Source: Gammaproteobacteria bacterium (GTDB lineage Bacteria; Pseudomonadota; Gammaproteobacteria; Pseudomonadales; Azotimanducaceae). Taken from it: DNA of 64,000 nt. The first letter of the stretch is position 1; every line of letters starts with the position of its first letter. The notes below the pieces were generated by a model that saw only the letters and a list, made by a program, of their open reading frames with translations, searched no databases and had not been told where the DNA came from. Below, piece by piece: positions 46,139 to 55,196 of this stretch. The stretch is from NCBI GenBank assembly GCA_026709225.1, contig JAPOTJ010000085.1, positions 1 to 64,000 on the forward strand. The letters are read 5' to 3'. Position numbers and translations under genes: made by a program.

Positions 46139-47289
46139 CCATTGACTTCCTTTCCTTGCGAGATTTCAAATGCCATGTCGCATTGGATATACAGTTGGCA
46201 CCCTTTACAGTCCTGACAGGGTTGAACTCTTCAGGAAAATCGAGTGTCTGTCACGCCTTGGCACTGCTGGCACAGAGCTTTCGAGAGCCAGGGCGTCAAT
46301 CGGGTAATGAACTCTTGTTGAATGGGGATCTTGTCCGACTTGGAACTTTGGGAGACATTCAGAATCAAACGACGGACAATCAGTTTTTTGAGGTCTCTTT
46401 GCGTGATGAGACATCAGAGGTTGCTTGGCAATTCGCCGGCGACCGACGAAACTCAAAAGCAGTGTTGCACAACGCTGAAAGCCGCACGCTGAATGGAACA
46501 GGAGAAAAGGTATTCTCGGATGTTTCGCTTGACGGGAATGGCGAACACTTTGTCGTGGATATTTTGCGGAATCTTGAGTTTTTGACAACGCTTCGAAGTG
46601 ACCCCGCAGAAATCATCTCAACAATCGGAAGCGATTTCAATAACCGGATTGGTCCGCTGGGGAAGGGTGCTGTCCCAATCCTGTACCTCAACGACCAAAC
46701 GCACGTCTCAGAATCGCTTCGTATCGGCAATGTGCCGCCAACTCTCCCTCGACAGGTCGAAGCTTGGATGCGGCATTTCTTCCCCGGATTCGCTATGGAA
46801 ATTCAGCCCGTGGACAGCGCGATGGACCATGTGACGCTGCGCATTCGCACTGAATCTTCGGGGGAGTTCCACCTTCCGTCTAATGTTGGCTATGGACCTT
46901 ACTATTTGCTGCCCGTTGTGGTTGCAGCACTGACCCGGACACCGGGGCAGTTGCTCATGCTCGACAGTCCGGAAGCTCACCTGCACCCGTCATGTCAGAA
47001 TGAGGTTGCCAAGTTTCTGGGCTTGGTTGCCGCATCGGGTGTGCAGGTTCTTGTTGAGACACATAGCGACCACTTTGTGAACGGCACTCGGATTGCCGTC
47101 TACGAAAAGAAGATTGCTGCCGAGAATGTCATCCTTCACTACTTCGGAGGGCTTTTGGAGGATGGGGATGCGCACCGACACAGCACAATCTCGATTGATA
47201 GCGAAGGTTTGCTGGACCACTGGCCTTCGGGTTTCTGTGACCAATACGAAACTGACCTTTCGAGCCTGACAAAATGGAGCAGGACGTGA
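46135..47289 (+). CDS. DUF3696-type ABC ATPase (AAA family)
   Basis: A 384-residue SMC/OLD-like ATPase. The sequence DFLSLRDFKCHVALDIQLAP leads to Walker A GLNSSGKSS (about residues 29-37). Walker B is LLMLDSPEAHLHP (about 277-289), then the switch histidine VETHSDHFVNG (about 309), and the C-terminal DUF3696-like segment. This group (COG4938-like) occurs in defence operons. The gene overlaps DUF262 upstream by 4 bp and the next gene by 16 bp, so the three are translationally coupled and one system. Confidence 0.87.
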   Translation: MTIDFLSLRDFKCHVALDIQLAPFTVLTGLNSSGKSSVCHALALLAQSFREPGRQSGNELLLNGDLVRLGTLGDIQNQTTDNQFFEVSLRDETSEVAWQFAGDRRNSKAVLHNAESRTLNGTGEKVFSDVSLDGNGEHFVVDILRNLEFLTTLRSDPAEIISTIGSDFNNRIGPLGKGAVPILYLNDQTHVSESLRIGNVPPTLPRQVEAWMRHFFPGFAMEIQPVDSAMDHVTLRIRTESSGEFHLPSNVGYGPYYLLPVVVAALTRTPGQLLMLDSPEAHLHPSCQNEVAKFLGLVAASGVQVLVETHSDHFVNGTRIAVYEKKIAAENVILHYFGGLLEDGDAHRHSTISIDSEGLLDHWPSGFCDQYETDLSSLTKWSRT

Positions 47290-48266
47290 CACCGTCCCTC
47301 TATGTCAACGAACACTCGTTTCACGGTCAATTTGCTTCTCGCGAGGATACCATCGCCGCTATTCACCGCCTCTGGATACTGAATAGGGTGTGCCGGGAAT
47401 ACTCAGCGCAGTGCCTGTGCTCTCGCGAGCTTTTGGGTTTGCGTTCTGCGTTGTCCGACACAACCTTGCGAGAAGTCGTAGTCCAATACCCCAACCCCGA
47501 TACTCGGAAGCTCGTATTGAATTGGCTCGATAAACACGGGCCGTTCTGGGACGCAAATCGGCGGCATGACGCAGACGATTGGTATTTTGCGGCTCATGGC
47601 AGTGAAGAACTCCTGGCCACAGGCTCCGCACTAGCCGAATGTGCCCGTCAGGTACTGGCAGAAGAGAATGCGGCGCTTTTGAGTGCAACTCCCTCTGATT
47701 TCACTTACACACCTGTTCAGGCAGGTATTCTCAACGACGATGGTACGAGAGACCAGTGCGAGCTTTCCAATCATTGGTCTGAACCGCCGCTGAGGCAGTA
47801 TCTTGAAAATACGATCCGCTTGGGCAGTTGGCTGGAACTACGCGATCATGCAAAGCAACGCTTCGCCAACCTCGTATTTGCGGCGGATACACTCGAACCG
47901 ATGATGAAATCCCCATTTTCGTTGGCACTGTGTCAGCGAATCACTTCGCTCCTTGCAAATCTTGATCAACTGAGCGGTGAGATGGATGCTCGGACGGGAG
48001 CATTGAGCCCAGCTGGAGAGATACTCCGGCAGTCCTTCTTTGAGGGGCGCAACGCTCTTTTCTCTGATTCCTCGGATTCGGAAAAGGCGGCATTCAAGTC
48101 GGCTCTAACATTTCGCTGCCCCGTCAATCAAGATATGCGGCTTTTTTCTTGGCACGGAAAAGCGAGAGGAACCGATCAGTATCGCGTTCACTTCGGCTGG
48201 CCCAAATCGAACCCCGCTCGCGGGTTGCCAATAGTATATATCGGCCCGAAAATTACCAAGCGCTGA
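47274..48266 (+). CDS. Unknown protein, third gene of DUF262-ATPase operon
   Basis: A 330-residue protein I do not recognise. It begins MEQDVTPSLYVNEHSFHGQF and is predicted to be mixed alpha/beta with no signal peptide or membrane segment. A conserved-looking middle (PDTRKLVLNWLDKHGPFWD, DADDWYFAAHGSEELLATG) and a C-terminal YRVHFGWPKSNP and GLPIVYIGPKITKR stand out. No nuclease, HNH, TOPRIM, TIR or Toll-like motif is visible. The gene overlaps the ATPase by 16 bp, implying tight coupling. As the least-known part it is the likely effector. Possible counterpart in published three-gene systems with DUF262-like and DUF3696-like proteins was not checked. Confidence 0.65.
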   Translation: MEQDVTPSLYVNEHSFHGQFASREDTIAAIHRLWILNRVCREYSAQCLCSRELLGLRSALSDTTLREVVVQYPNPDTRKLVLNWLDKHGPFWDANRRHDADDWYFAAHGSEELLATGSALAECARQVLAEENAALLSATPSDFTYTPVQAGILNDDGTRDQCELSNHWSEPPLRQYLENTIRLGSWLELRDHAKQRFANLVFAADTLEPMMKSPFSLALCQRITSLLANLDQLSGEMDARTGALSPAGEILRQSFFEGRNALFSDSSDSEKAAFKSALTFRCPVNQDMRLFSWHGKARGTDQYRVHFGWPKSNPARGLPIVYIGPKITKR

Positions 48267-48501
48267 TCGCTAGTGTTTCAACAGCGAGTGCATATATCAT
48301 TGCAAAGCACTGTCGGCTATCCCTCGAATCTCCCAGAGAAAATGCTTTGCACGACCCCTGTTCACTTCTGTCAAGATTCTGCTCGCAGATTTGATGCACC
48401 ACCCTTCCTTGAACGATTGATCACTCGAATTATCGATCGCCGTGAATGAAGTCAGATGTGCAGTCGATACCGCGCACCATGCACTTAAGCAACCTAGAGC
48501 A

Positions 48502-48828
48502 TCAATCAGAGTTACATGCAAAAGTAAAGTGATAAAAGCCTCTACGGATTGAAACGGAGCCGTCTCCGAAAGGGACATCATCACGACTTCTGCTACGTCT
48601 ATGACGTAACAACGTCACTTGTTCCGTTCCGCATTCTTCTATCGCAGACTTTTGCGCAGCTGCTCTGGCGGCCGAAAGGCTGAGAGGTTTCGCGAGGGTT
48701 TCGGAAGCCTTCACCTTAAACTCGACTACGTGGGCGGGTTCATATGTCGCTTGCTCCAAAATAGGCTTTGGAGTGATGGCACATCCAGCGAGCAAAGCAG
48801 CAAGCGAGCCGAGTATCAATCTCCTCAT
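48502..48828 (-). CDS. Small predicted lipoprotein
   Basis: A 108-residue protein starting MRRLILGSLAALLAGCAITP, a lipoprotein signal with lipobox LAGC. The rest is short with a basic RHRRSRSR stretch and a cysteine-containing C-terminus FACNSD. It may be exported to the membrane. The start at 48828 is chosen because the frame's earlier TTG lacks a ribosome site. Neighbours are the island genes; no functional assignment is possible. Confidence 0.6.
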   Translation of the reverse strand: MRRLILGSLAALLAGCAITPKPILEQATYEPAHVVEFKVKASETLAKPLSLSAARAAAQKSAIEECGTEQVTLLRHRRSRSRDDVPFGDGSVSIRRGFYHFTFACNSD

Positions 48829-49004
48829 AGCGTTATAGCCGTTCAATAGACTTTTGTGATGTAGTTAATCGCACTGCAAGATCATACGAATGCGATGCTG
48901 CTGTTAGGTTGCTATCGCGGAAGCATATCGTCGCTTCCTCAATTGCTGTCTGCATCGCGGTTGTGTTTACTAATCAGATTGAATTGATAAGAGAGCAATC
49001 TATC

Positions 49005-49187
49005 TTATCCCCTCTTCGAGTCATCGTCACTCAGCGCACCTATGCAGGCAGGGCACTCCTCATTCGGCCCTTTGGCTACACCGTAGGGAATCACCGCACT
49101 ACACACCCAGCATCTCCGACCATGCCGCTCAGCGGCCGCATAACAACCCTCTTCCTGTCTTTCAAGTTTCTCCTTGTGCCGTCCCAT
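49005..49187 (-). CDS. Small zinc-ribbon-like protein
   Basis: A 60-residue protein from ATG 49187, preceded by GGAGG at 10 bp spacing. It has CWVC and ECPAC pairs (C-x2-C ... C-x2-C), as in small zinc ribbons. N-terminal half is charged (MGRHKEKLERQEEGCYAAA). Too short for a family name. It lies between the lipoprotein gene and the right island repeat. It may be a stand-alone regulator or a remnant. Confidence 0.5.
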   Translation of the reverse strand: MGRHKEKLERQEEGCYAAAERHGRRCWVCSAVIPYGVAKGPNEECPACIGALSDDDSKRG

Positions 49188-49322
49188 TCCTTTAACCTCC
49201 AGTGCCATTACTTGAATCTGGGAAGACAAGACTAACCGCTGTTCGTTTTTCCGTCAATCTTCAACACCCGAACCAACACCTCTATCGGAGGTGTATACCT
49301 TCAAGCATCAAAGGGACATGTG

Positions 49323-49356
49323 TCAGAATTCAAGAGCGAGCATGAAATCGACACGC
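49323..49356. repeat. 34-bp imperfect repeat, right copy (permease 3' end)
   Basis: Matches 44845-44878 in 30 of 34 positions. Most of it (49330-49356) is the final codons and stop of the permease gene, so the right copy is the native target and the left copy a duplicate with four changes. This is the usual arrangement for an element inserted into a gene's 3' end. Confidence 0.6.
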
Positions 49357-50610
49357 GATCCATGCCAGCAGCAGTAGCGAGGGCACCACCATCAACGCGG
49401 TGATGACGAAGAACAGCGCCCAGTCGCCGTCAAGTTGGGTGACGAGGATGCCGCTCGTTGCCGAGAGCAGTGTTCGGCTTGAATTGCCGAGCGAGGCGAG
49501 CGCCGCATACTGGGTCGCCGAGTGCAATCGGCTGGTGTATTCGGAGATGAAGGCGACGAAGGCAACTGTCGAGACGGCAGCAGTGATGCCATCGACGACC
49601 ACGGCAAGCGCGAATAGTTTGGTGTCCGGGCCGACCACCGCGATCCACGAAAAGAGGAGATTGGCCGCCGCCATGGCGACGCCGGCTGCGAACAACACCC
49701 GAATCACGCCGTAGCGCACCGAGATGAAGCCCGCAAGCAGCGAGCAGACGACCGTCACCCACCAGCCAACGAGCTTCGAATAGGTGCCGATTTCTTCGCT
49801 GGTGAAGCCGACTTCCTTGTAGAACACGATCGCCATGCGACCAAGAAATGCCTCCCCGATCTTGAACAGAAAGATGAAGCCAAGCACCGCAAGCGCCATC
49901 TTCATCCCATTGCGCCGGAAAAACTCGGCAACGGCATCGAAGTAGCTGCTGTCGAGCCACGCTATCAAATTTGCAGCACGCCGAACAGATGCTGCCGGGC
50001 GCTCAGGTTCACGAATAACGAGGTAGGTAAAGAGAGCGACTGCCAGCATGAACAGGGCGAGGCCCTTGTAGACGAGCGGCCAGCCGAGATCATCGGCAAG
50101 CCAGAAGGCTGCCACGCCCGGCAAGCTCGCCCCCGTCCACCAGCCGCAGGTTGTCATAGCAGCCGCCGGGCCGACGAGATGCGGTTCATCCGCACGAATC
50201 ACGGTGATGCGATAGGCATCGATTGACAGGTCTTGAGTCGCCGAGACAGTCGCAACGATAAGCGCAATAGCCGCAGTGAGCCACAGGTCGGACGACGGAT
50301 CATTCAGTGACAAGACGAGTATCAGAAGCACCAGCAGCGCTTGGCAGAGCAAAGTCCAAGAGCGCCTTTGACCGAGCGCACCGAGCACCGGAAGGCGCAG
50401 GTGATCAACGACGGGCGCCCACAGAAAGTTGATCGTGTAGGCGACGAAGATGACCCCGAAGAGACCGACACCGCTGCGCGACAGGCCTTCGTCGGTCAGC
50501 CACGCCGACATCCCCGAACCGATGATGAGCCACGGAAACCCGCTCGACACGCCGAGCAGGAAGATGCGCCAGAGGCGGCTGTCGAGGATGACGGACGTTA
50601 AAGCGGGCAA
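49330..50610 (-). CDS. AmpG-like MFS permease
   Basis: A 426-residue membrane protein with about 12 predicted transmembrane helices. The block SATQDLSIDAYR (about residue 122-133) is a hallmark of AmpG, the muropeptide importer of Gram-negative cell-wall recycling, and the N-terminal GFPWLIIGSGMSAWLTDEGL fits. It would import anhydro-muropeptides into the cytoplasm. The start is a TTG at 50610 with GGTGGAG just before it. It is probably a core gene; the defence island to its left ends at its stop codon. Related AmpG-like permeases with other substrates exist, so the exact substrate is not sure. Confidence 0.85.
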   Translation of the reverse strand: MPALTSVILDSRLWRIFLLGVSSGFPWLIIGSGMSAWLTDEGLSRSGVGLFGVIFVAYTINFLWAPVVDHLRLPVLGALGQRRSWTLLCQALLVLLILVLSLNDPSSDLWLTAAIALIVATVSATQDLSIDAYRITVIRADEPHLVGPAAAMTTCGWWTGASLPGVAAFWLADDLGWPLVYKGLALFMLAVALFTYLVIREPERPAASVRRAANLIAWLDSSYFDAVAEFFRRNGMKMALAVLGFIFLFKIGEAFLGRMAIVFYKEVGFTSEEIGTYSKLVGWWVTVVCSLLAGFISVRYGVIRVLFAAGVAMAAANLLFSWIAVVGPDTKLFALAVVVDGITAAVSTVAFVAFISEYTSRLHSATQYAALASLGNSSRTLLSATSGILVTQLDGDWALFFVITALMVVPSLLLLAWIACRFHARS

Positions 50611-50625
50611 GCTCCACCCCTTGGT

Positions 50626-51459
50626 TCACAAGTCAATGACCGACTGCCGATCAAAAGGGATTGGGAGCACTCCAATGATGACCCATGGATTTGGAGCCAT
50701 CTGATGAAAAAGCTGCGTCGTGCCCAAGTAGAAGTGGAGATCCGACTTCATGAAGTCGTCCCAGTACTTTCGCTTCACCTTCTCCAAGGCTTCGCTATCA
50801 TTTGCAGATGATCGGCGGCAGTTCCAATACAGTGCGCCAATCTCCCAGTCGAGAATGATGAGGCGACTTTCCCGACCATCCGCATCCGTGAACCGATAAT
50901 AGAAGTTATATGGCAGTTTTGGAATTACCTTGAATATCCTATCGCGCCAAGACACTTCATCAAACAAGTCAAGTTGATTGTGTCGCGCGCGCATAGCCGC
51001 CAGCTTTCTGGCATCCCACTCTGGCTCGTCTACCTCCCAAGTGAACTCGATGATCTTCGTGGGCTTGAATATAGCTAAGGAGCGTACATTGCTCTTGGCG
51101 TCCTCAATTAGCGAGCCGATAACCCTGAATACCATTCCATCCTTAAGCAATAGGTGGCGTCGCGCTCTCCATCGCCCCGACGTACCCAAATGATCGACCT
51201 GAGTAAACCCCTCCCTGTAATCCGGACTGTAGGACTCGGGTCGGTGGTCGTTTGATCGTCGAACCAGTTTGCACTCAACCCAATCGTACTTCTTATATTG
51301 TTCCTCAGACTCGAGACCTCGAAAGGGTACTGGGTAGATGCGCACCCAAGAACCATCCTCTCGCAGACCCGCTGTACAAACGGTTTCGCCGTACTTGGCT
51401 GAAAGCGTCGGATAGGTTTTGACTGTGATGAGAATGCGCTCAAGAGCCTCACCGGTCAT
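50626..51459 (-). CDS. Unknown protein, partner of DUF488 gene
   Basis: A 277-residue protein I do not recognise by name. It starts MTGEALERILITVKTYPTLS and continues ETVCTAGLREDGSWVRIYP with a likely beta-rich N-terminus, then YDWVECKLVRRSNDHRPES. No catalytic motif is evident. Its start overlaps the DUF488 stop by 4 bp (ATGA), so the two are co-translated, and its stop is 16 bp before the AmpG-like gene. Similar pairs occur near defence genes. Its role in the Ssp locus is speculative. Confidence 0.6.
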   Translation of the reverse strand: MTGEALERILITVKTYPTLSAKYGETVCTAGLREDGSWVRIYPVPFRGLESEEQYKKYDWVECKLVRRSNDHRPESYSPDYREGFTQVDHLGTSGRWRARRHLLLKDGMVFRVIGSLIEDAKSNVRSLAIFKPTKIIEFTWEVDEPEWDARKLAAMRARHNQLDLFDEVSWRDRIFKVIPKLPYNFYYRFTDADGRESRLIILDWEIGALYWNCRRSSANDSEALEKVKRKYWDDFMKSDLHFYLGTTQLFHQMAPNPWVIIGVLPIPFDRQSVIDL

Positions 51460-52349
51460 AGGTTCACCACGTCAAATGGGTGGTTTCGCCGATCACTTTC
51501 GGCCTCACCGAGAATTTCCCGGCTCGCCTTCGCAACTTGCGCCGCAACTCGATGTCGATGGCACTGCGTCGCGTGTCGCTCAAAGCACGTCAGCGCCACA
51601 CGACGACCTGTCAGCACCATATCGCGTATGCCTGTGATTGCTGCTGACTCTCTCACCAAGATAGTTGCCTCATAGTCGGAGAATAAAGCGTCTCGGTCAT
51701 CTTGCGATACGATCTGCCGCCTGTTGGCAGAATCAATGCCGAGTTCGGGCAGGTGCTCATATCCGATCCCGACATCTCCACAGGCCGATGAAAGTGCTCG
51801 CTTCGAAAACCCGAATTTGCGACTAATCGCGTTGCGCCGAACATCCACAAGCATGGACACGCTTGAAGAAAGAAGCTGATTGAGGTATTCCTCCAAGCTC
51901 TTGCCCTCATACCCAATAGTCATGAGCTTCGCGCCGCCCTGAGAAGCGTGCGAGGCGGCATCAATACAAATGGCTCGTCGTTCAACTTCCATCTTCAAAG
52001 GCTCGCCTCTCAGGTGACTAAAGCCGGAAAAGATCGATGGGTCGAACTCAGCGGCGTGAGCTACAGCGAGCTCGCGGCCAGATTGAGTCAAATGCCACTC
52101 AGTCTGACGCTGCTCCACGAGTCCATGGCGCTCCATGCGATGGCAGTCTTGAGCGCAGGAATAAGAATACGCACCGGAACCAAGCGGCACAAAATAGTAG
52201 GCGGGTTTGGCTACGGTTCCGCGACCTGCCGCTTCAAGTCCGTAGAGGAATACGAGGCTTTGAAGGTCTGCATCTTCCAATCTACCGCCGACCGACGCGA
52301 CGAGAGAGATCAGGAGTCGTTGATGATGAGAAACGGATCTTGCGTTCAT
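51456..52349 (-). CDS. DUF488 protein with N-terminal winged-helix-like region
   Basis: A 297-residue protein. The C-terminal half (from KLMTIGYEGKSLEEYLNQLL, about residue 140) is DUF488, with the signature CFERHATQCHRHRVA (about 255-269). The N-terminal half (MNARSVSHHQRLLISLVASV, then FLYGLEAAG, CHRMERHGLVEQ) resembles a winged-helix sensor domain. DUF488 has unknown enzymatic function, possibly nucleic-acid related. The gene is divergent from the cysteine desulfurase with 246 bp between and is followed by an unknown partner. It may be a regulator or component of the phosphorothioation locus. Confidence 0.75.
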   Translation of the reverse strand: MNARSVSHHQRLLISLVASVGGRLEDADLQSLVFLYGLEAAGRGTVAKPAYYFVPLGSGAYSYSCAQDCHRMERHGLVEQRQTEWHLTQSGRELAVAHAAEFDPSIFSGFSHLRGEPLKMEVERRAICIDAASHASQGGAKLMTIGYEGKSLEEYLNQLLSSSVSMLVDVRRNAISRKFGFSKRALSSACGDVGIGYEHLPELGIDSANRRQIVSQDDRDALFSDYEATILVRESAAITGIRDMVLTGRRVALTCFERHATQCHRHRVAAQVAKASREILGEAESDRRNHPFDVVNL

Positions 52350-52595
52350 CAGCTATTAGAGTTGCCATTTCGGCAACCATTATGCGTGTTCGCGCGATCT
52401 TCGTCACCAGCTGCTGTGTGCGAAATTTGCTCGATTTAGGAACCAGCGCGATAAGCCAAGTACTTTCACGTCCAAACTCCCAAAAACAAAGTGTCAATCT
52501 GTCATACTTCGGCCATCGCCCTTGTCGTCGTAGAGGATGTGAGGAGATTCCGGTCGAATCTTCATGTGCACAGTTGTCTCAACGAGAAATCCTTT

Positions 52596-53828
52596 ATGAC
52601 TACAAATACTAAAATTGTAAGCCCGTTGACTGACCAGAGGATGAGAGCGCTTGCTGGCAGTCTCCAGCTTGGGAACTCGGAACATGCGGAGGTTTATTTG
52701 GACTCTAATGCGACCGTCAAGCCCTTCGAATCGGTCGTAGAAGCAGTCGTAGACATCATGCGTGCTTCTTGGGGCAATCCTTCAAGCGGGCACTTTGCAG
52801 GACTAGCGGCGCGCCATGTACTTGAACGAGCAAGAGAAGCAGTCGCGAAACTGTTGGTCGGGGTTGACCCGGACGACGTAATTCTTACGTCAGGAGGCAC
52901 CGAAAGCTGCAACACCGTGCTAGCCAGTGCTAGCGCCGATGCTACTGTAATCATCTCCGCAGTGGAACACCCTGCGAACTCGGTTCCTGCTGAACTGGCG
53001 GCAACACGCGGAGCCAACCTGATTGTTGTACCAGTAGACGCAAACGGACTTACGGATCCAGAGGCTTTTCGCCGTGCAGTAGTAAAGACGAGAACATCTA
53101 AGTTATATGTCTCGGTGCAATGGGCAAGTGGCGAGACAGGAGTGATTCAGCCAATAGGTGAAATTGCCAGCGCGGTTCACGAATCTCGGCCCGATGCCTT
53201 GCTGCATGTTGATGCGGCTCAAGCTGTGGGACGCATTCCGACTCCCGTTCCGGCAACAACGGGCTTAACGGCGTTTTCCTTCTCCGGTCATAAATTACAT
53301 GGACCGCAGGGTATAGGTGTGCTAGCGTATAGCGGACGCAAGAATATTCCAAGCATGGCGCTGATCGCAGGCGGAGGACAAGAACGAAATCGACGATCTG
53401 GCACCCAAAACGTCTCGGGAGCGGCCGGTCTGGCGGCAGCACTTGAGGAGCGTGCAAAGCGATTTGACGAAGCTGTGGAGAGCATGGGTAGGTTGCGCGA
53501 TGCGTTTGAATCGCGTGTGACCGAACTGACTCCCAATGCAACTGTTAACGGCATCAATGCACCGAGAACGCGGAACACATCAAACATATGCTTTCGCGGA
53601 ACTGACGGCATATCTCTAGTTGCGAAACTAGACGCACTTGGGATTAGATGTTCTCAGGGATCGGCATGTTCGTCAGGACATCCTGCTCCCTCCCATGTAC
53701 TTCATGCAATGGGCATAAGTGAAGAGGATGCCTATTCGAGTTTGCGATTCTCCTTCTCTGTACTCAATTCAATGGAAGATGTTGAGACGAGTTTGGACAC
53801 TATCGAGCATGTTCTCAATAGTAGTTGA
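52596..53828 (+). CDS. sspA: Cysteine desulfurase (SspA/DndA/IscS-like)
   Basis: A 410-residue class V PLP enzyme. The PLP lysine is in SFSGHKLHGPQG (about residue 228), GGGQERNRRSGTQNV is the usual phosphate region, and CSQGSACSSGHPA carries the persulfide-forming cysteine (about 355). It takes sulfur from L-cysteine and passes it to the PAPS-reductase-like protein at 58254. The ATG at 52596 is chosen over an upstream in-frame ATG (52491) lacking homology; 52641 is another. It heads the rightward operon with helicase, GHKL ATPase and PLD genes. Placement opposite sspBCD genes supports the SspA name. Confidence 0.85.
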   Translation: MTTNTKIVSPLTDQRMRALAGSLQLGNSEHAEVYLDSNATVKPFESVVEAVVDIMRASWGNPSSGHFAGLAARHVLERAREAVAKLLVGVDPDDVILTSGGTESCNTVLASASADATVIISAVEHPANSVPAELAATRGANLIVVPVDANGLTDPEAFRRAVVKTRTSKLYVSVQWASGETGVIQPIGEIASAVHESRPDALLHVDAAQAVGRIPTPVPATTGLTAFSFSGHKLHGPQGIGVLAYSGRKNIPSMALIAGGGQERNRRSGTQNVSGAAGLAAALEERAKRFDEAVESMGRLRDAFESRVTELTPNATVNGINAPRTRNTSNICFRGTDGISLVAKLDALGIRCSQGSACSSGHPAPSHVLHAMGISEEDAYSSLRFSFSVLNSMEDVETSLDTIEHVLNSS

Positions 53829-53899
53829 AGTCGCAAGGAATATAACGAATAGCCATCATCTTCTGCGATACTTACCTACTCCATGCTCCAATAGATCTA

Positions 53900-55150
53900 A
53901 TGACAACGTTCAAGTTGATTGAACCTTCCTATTCGCTACGCCCTTATCAAAAGCGCGCCGTAGATGATATTCTTACCGAACTCGAAACACATGGACGGGC
54001 TTTGTTGCATGCCCCCACGGGCGCAGGCAAGACCCGAATGGCTATGTCTGTTGTGTCCCTGCACCTTCGGAAAAACGCGCCCACCATGGTGCTTTGGCTC
54101 GCACCGACCAAGGAGTTGGTGGTGCAAGCAGCGGAGGACTTCAGCGTTGCTTGGAAATTCCAAGGGGACGTTGATGCAGCAGTCATTCAGTGGCGCGGAG
54201 GAGGTGAGCGTTTTTCAGACGGCACCACTATCAGGCGCAATACGGTCATTGTCGCGGGAATCCAGATGGCTGGTCAGTCGGTCAGTTCCGACCCGTGGAT
54301 CGAACAGTCGCTGCTCGACAGGGTCAGCTTGGTAGTGTTCGACGAGGCACATCATTCGGTAGCCCCCTCGTTTCGTAGCCTTGTGGAGAGCATCTTGGGT
54401 GGTGCTGGCGTTGCAGAGCGCAAACTCTTGGGTCTCAGCGCGACACCTGGCCGGGCGAATACTGACGAAACCAAAAGGCTGGTCGAAATGTACGAAGGGC
54501 GCAAGGTTAGCGTGGGAGACGGAGGCAACCCGGTGCGATTCTTAGTTGACAACGGATATCTTGCCCGCGCAGCCATTAAGACGCACGGGTTTAGTGGTGC
54601 GCCAGCTCCCGATGGGCAAGGGGCGGAATACTCAGATCGTGCGCTTGCGCGCTTGGGCGAGGATAGAGAGCGCAACCAGCAGATCATCTTACTCGTACAA
54701 GAACTTTTCGACCAAGGACACAAGCGCGTCATTGTCTTCACGCCATCCGTTGACTCCGCTGAGGAATGTGCTGCAGCCATGCGAGACCGCGGATATGCGT
54801 ATGCGCATGCGGTCTCTGGGAAAACCCCTATGGAAGCCCGAGACCACTACACACGCACATTCCAAAAGTCCGTGGCCTCGATCCCTTGCCACCAAGCACT
54901 GTTCAACTGCAACGTGCTTACTGCGGGGTTCGACGCCCCGGAAACCAGCGCTGCGGTGATCGGCCTACCAACAAAGAGCGCCGTTCGACTTCAGCAGATG
55001 GTCGGCAGGGCGTTGAGGGGCCCAAAATCGGGCGGAACAGAAAAAGCCATCATTCATATGATTGTGGATGAGTCCTACAGCGAGTTCGCTGATTTGGCTG
55101 ACATGTTTTGTCAGTGGGAGAGACTTTGGGAGGAAGGCATCCGCACATGA
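53900..55150 (+). CDS. Superfamily 2 DEAD/DEAH helicase, Ssp-associated
   Basis: A 416-residue SF2 helicase. Motif Q/I region: RPYQKRAVDDIL then APTGAGKTRMA (Walker A, about residue 40-50); motif II FDEAHHS (about 148); motif III GLSATP (about 176); C-terminal lobe with FTPSVDSAEECAAAMRDRGY and LQQMVGRALRGPKSGG (motif VI, about 368). It is short, with no extra nuclease domain. It lies 71 bp downstream of the desulfurase and 46 bp before the GHKL gene. In SspABCD systems with a three-gene restriction part (SspFGH) a helicase is expected; assignment of the letter was not checked. Confidence 0.88.
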   Translation: MTTFKLIEPSYSLRPYQKRAVDDILTELETHGRALLHAPTGAGKTRMAMSVVSLHLRKNAPTMVLWLAPTKELVVQAAEDFSVAWKFQGDVDAAVIQWRGGGERFSDGTTIRRNTVIVAGIQMAGQSVSSDPWIEQSLLDRVSLVVFDEAHHSVAPSFRSLVESILGGAGVAERKLLGLSATPGRANTDETKRLVEMYEGRKVSVGDGGNPVRFLVDNGYLARAAIKTHGFSGAPAPDGQGAEYSDRALARLGEDRERNQQIILLVQELFDQGHKRVIVFTPSVDSAEECAAAMRDRGYAYAHAVSGKTPMEARDHYTRTFQKSVASIPCHQALFNCNVLTAGFDAPETSAAVIGLPTKSAVRLQQMVGRALRGPKSGGTEKAIIHMIVDESYSEFADLADMFCQWERLWEEGIRT

Positions 55151-55196
55151 CCGGCACGACTAAAAATTAACTTTCTCATCGAAGAAGGACAAGAAA

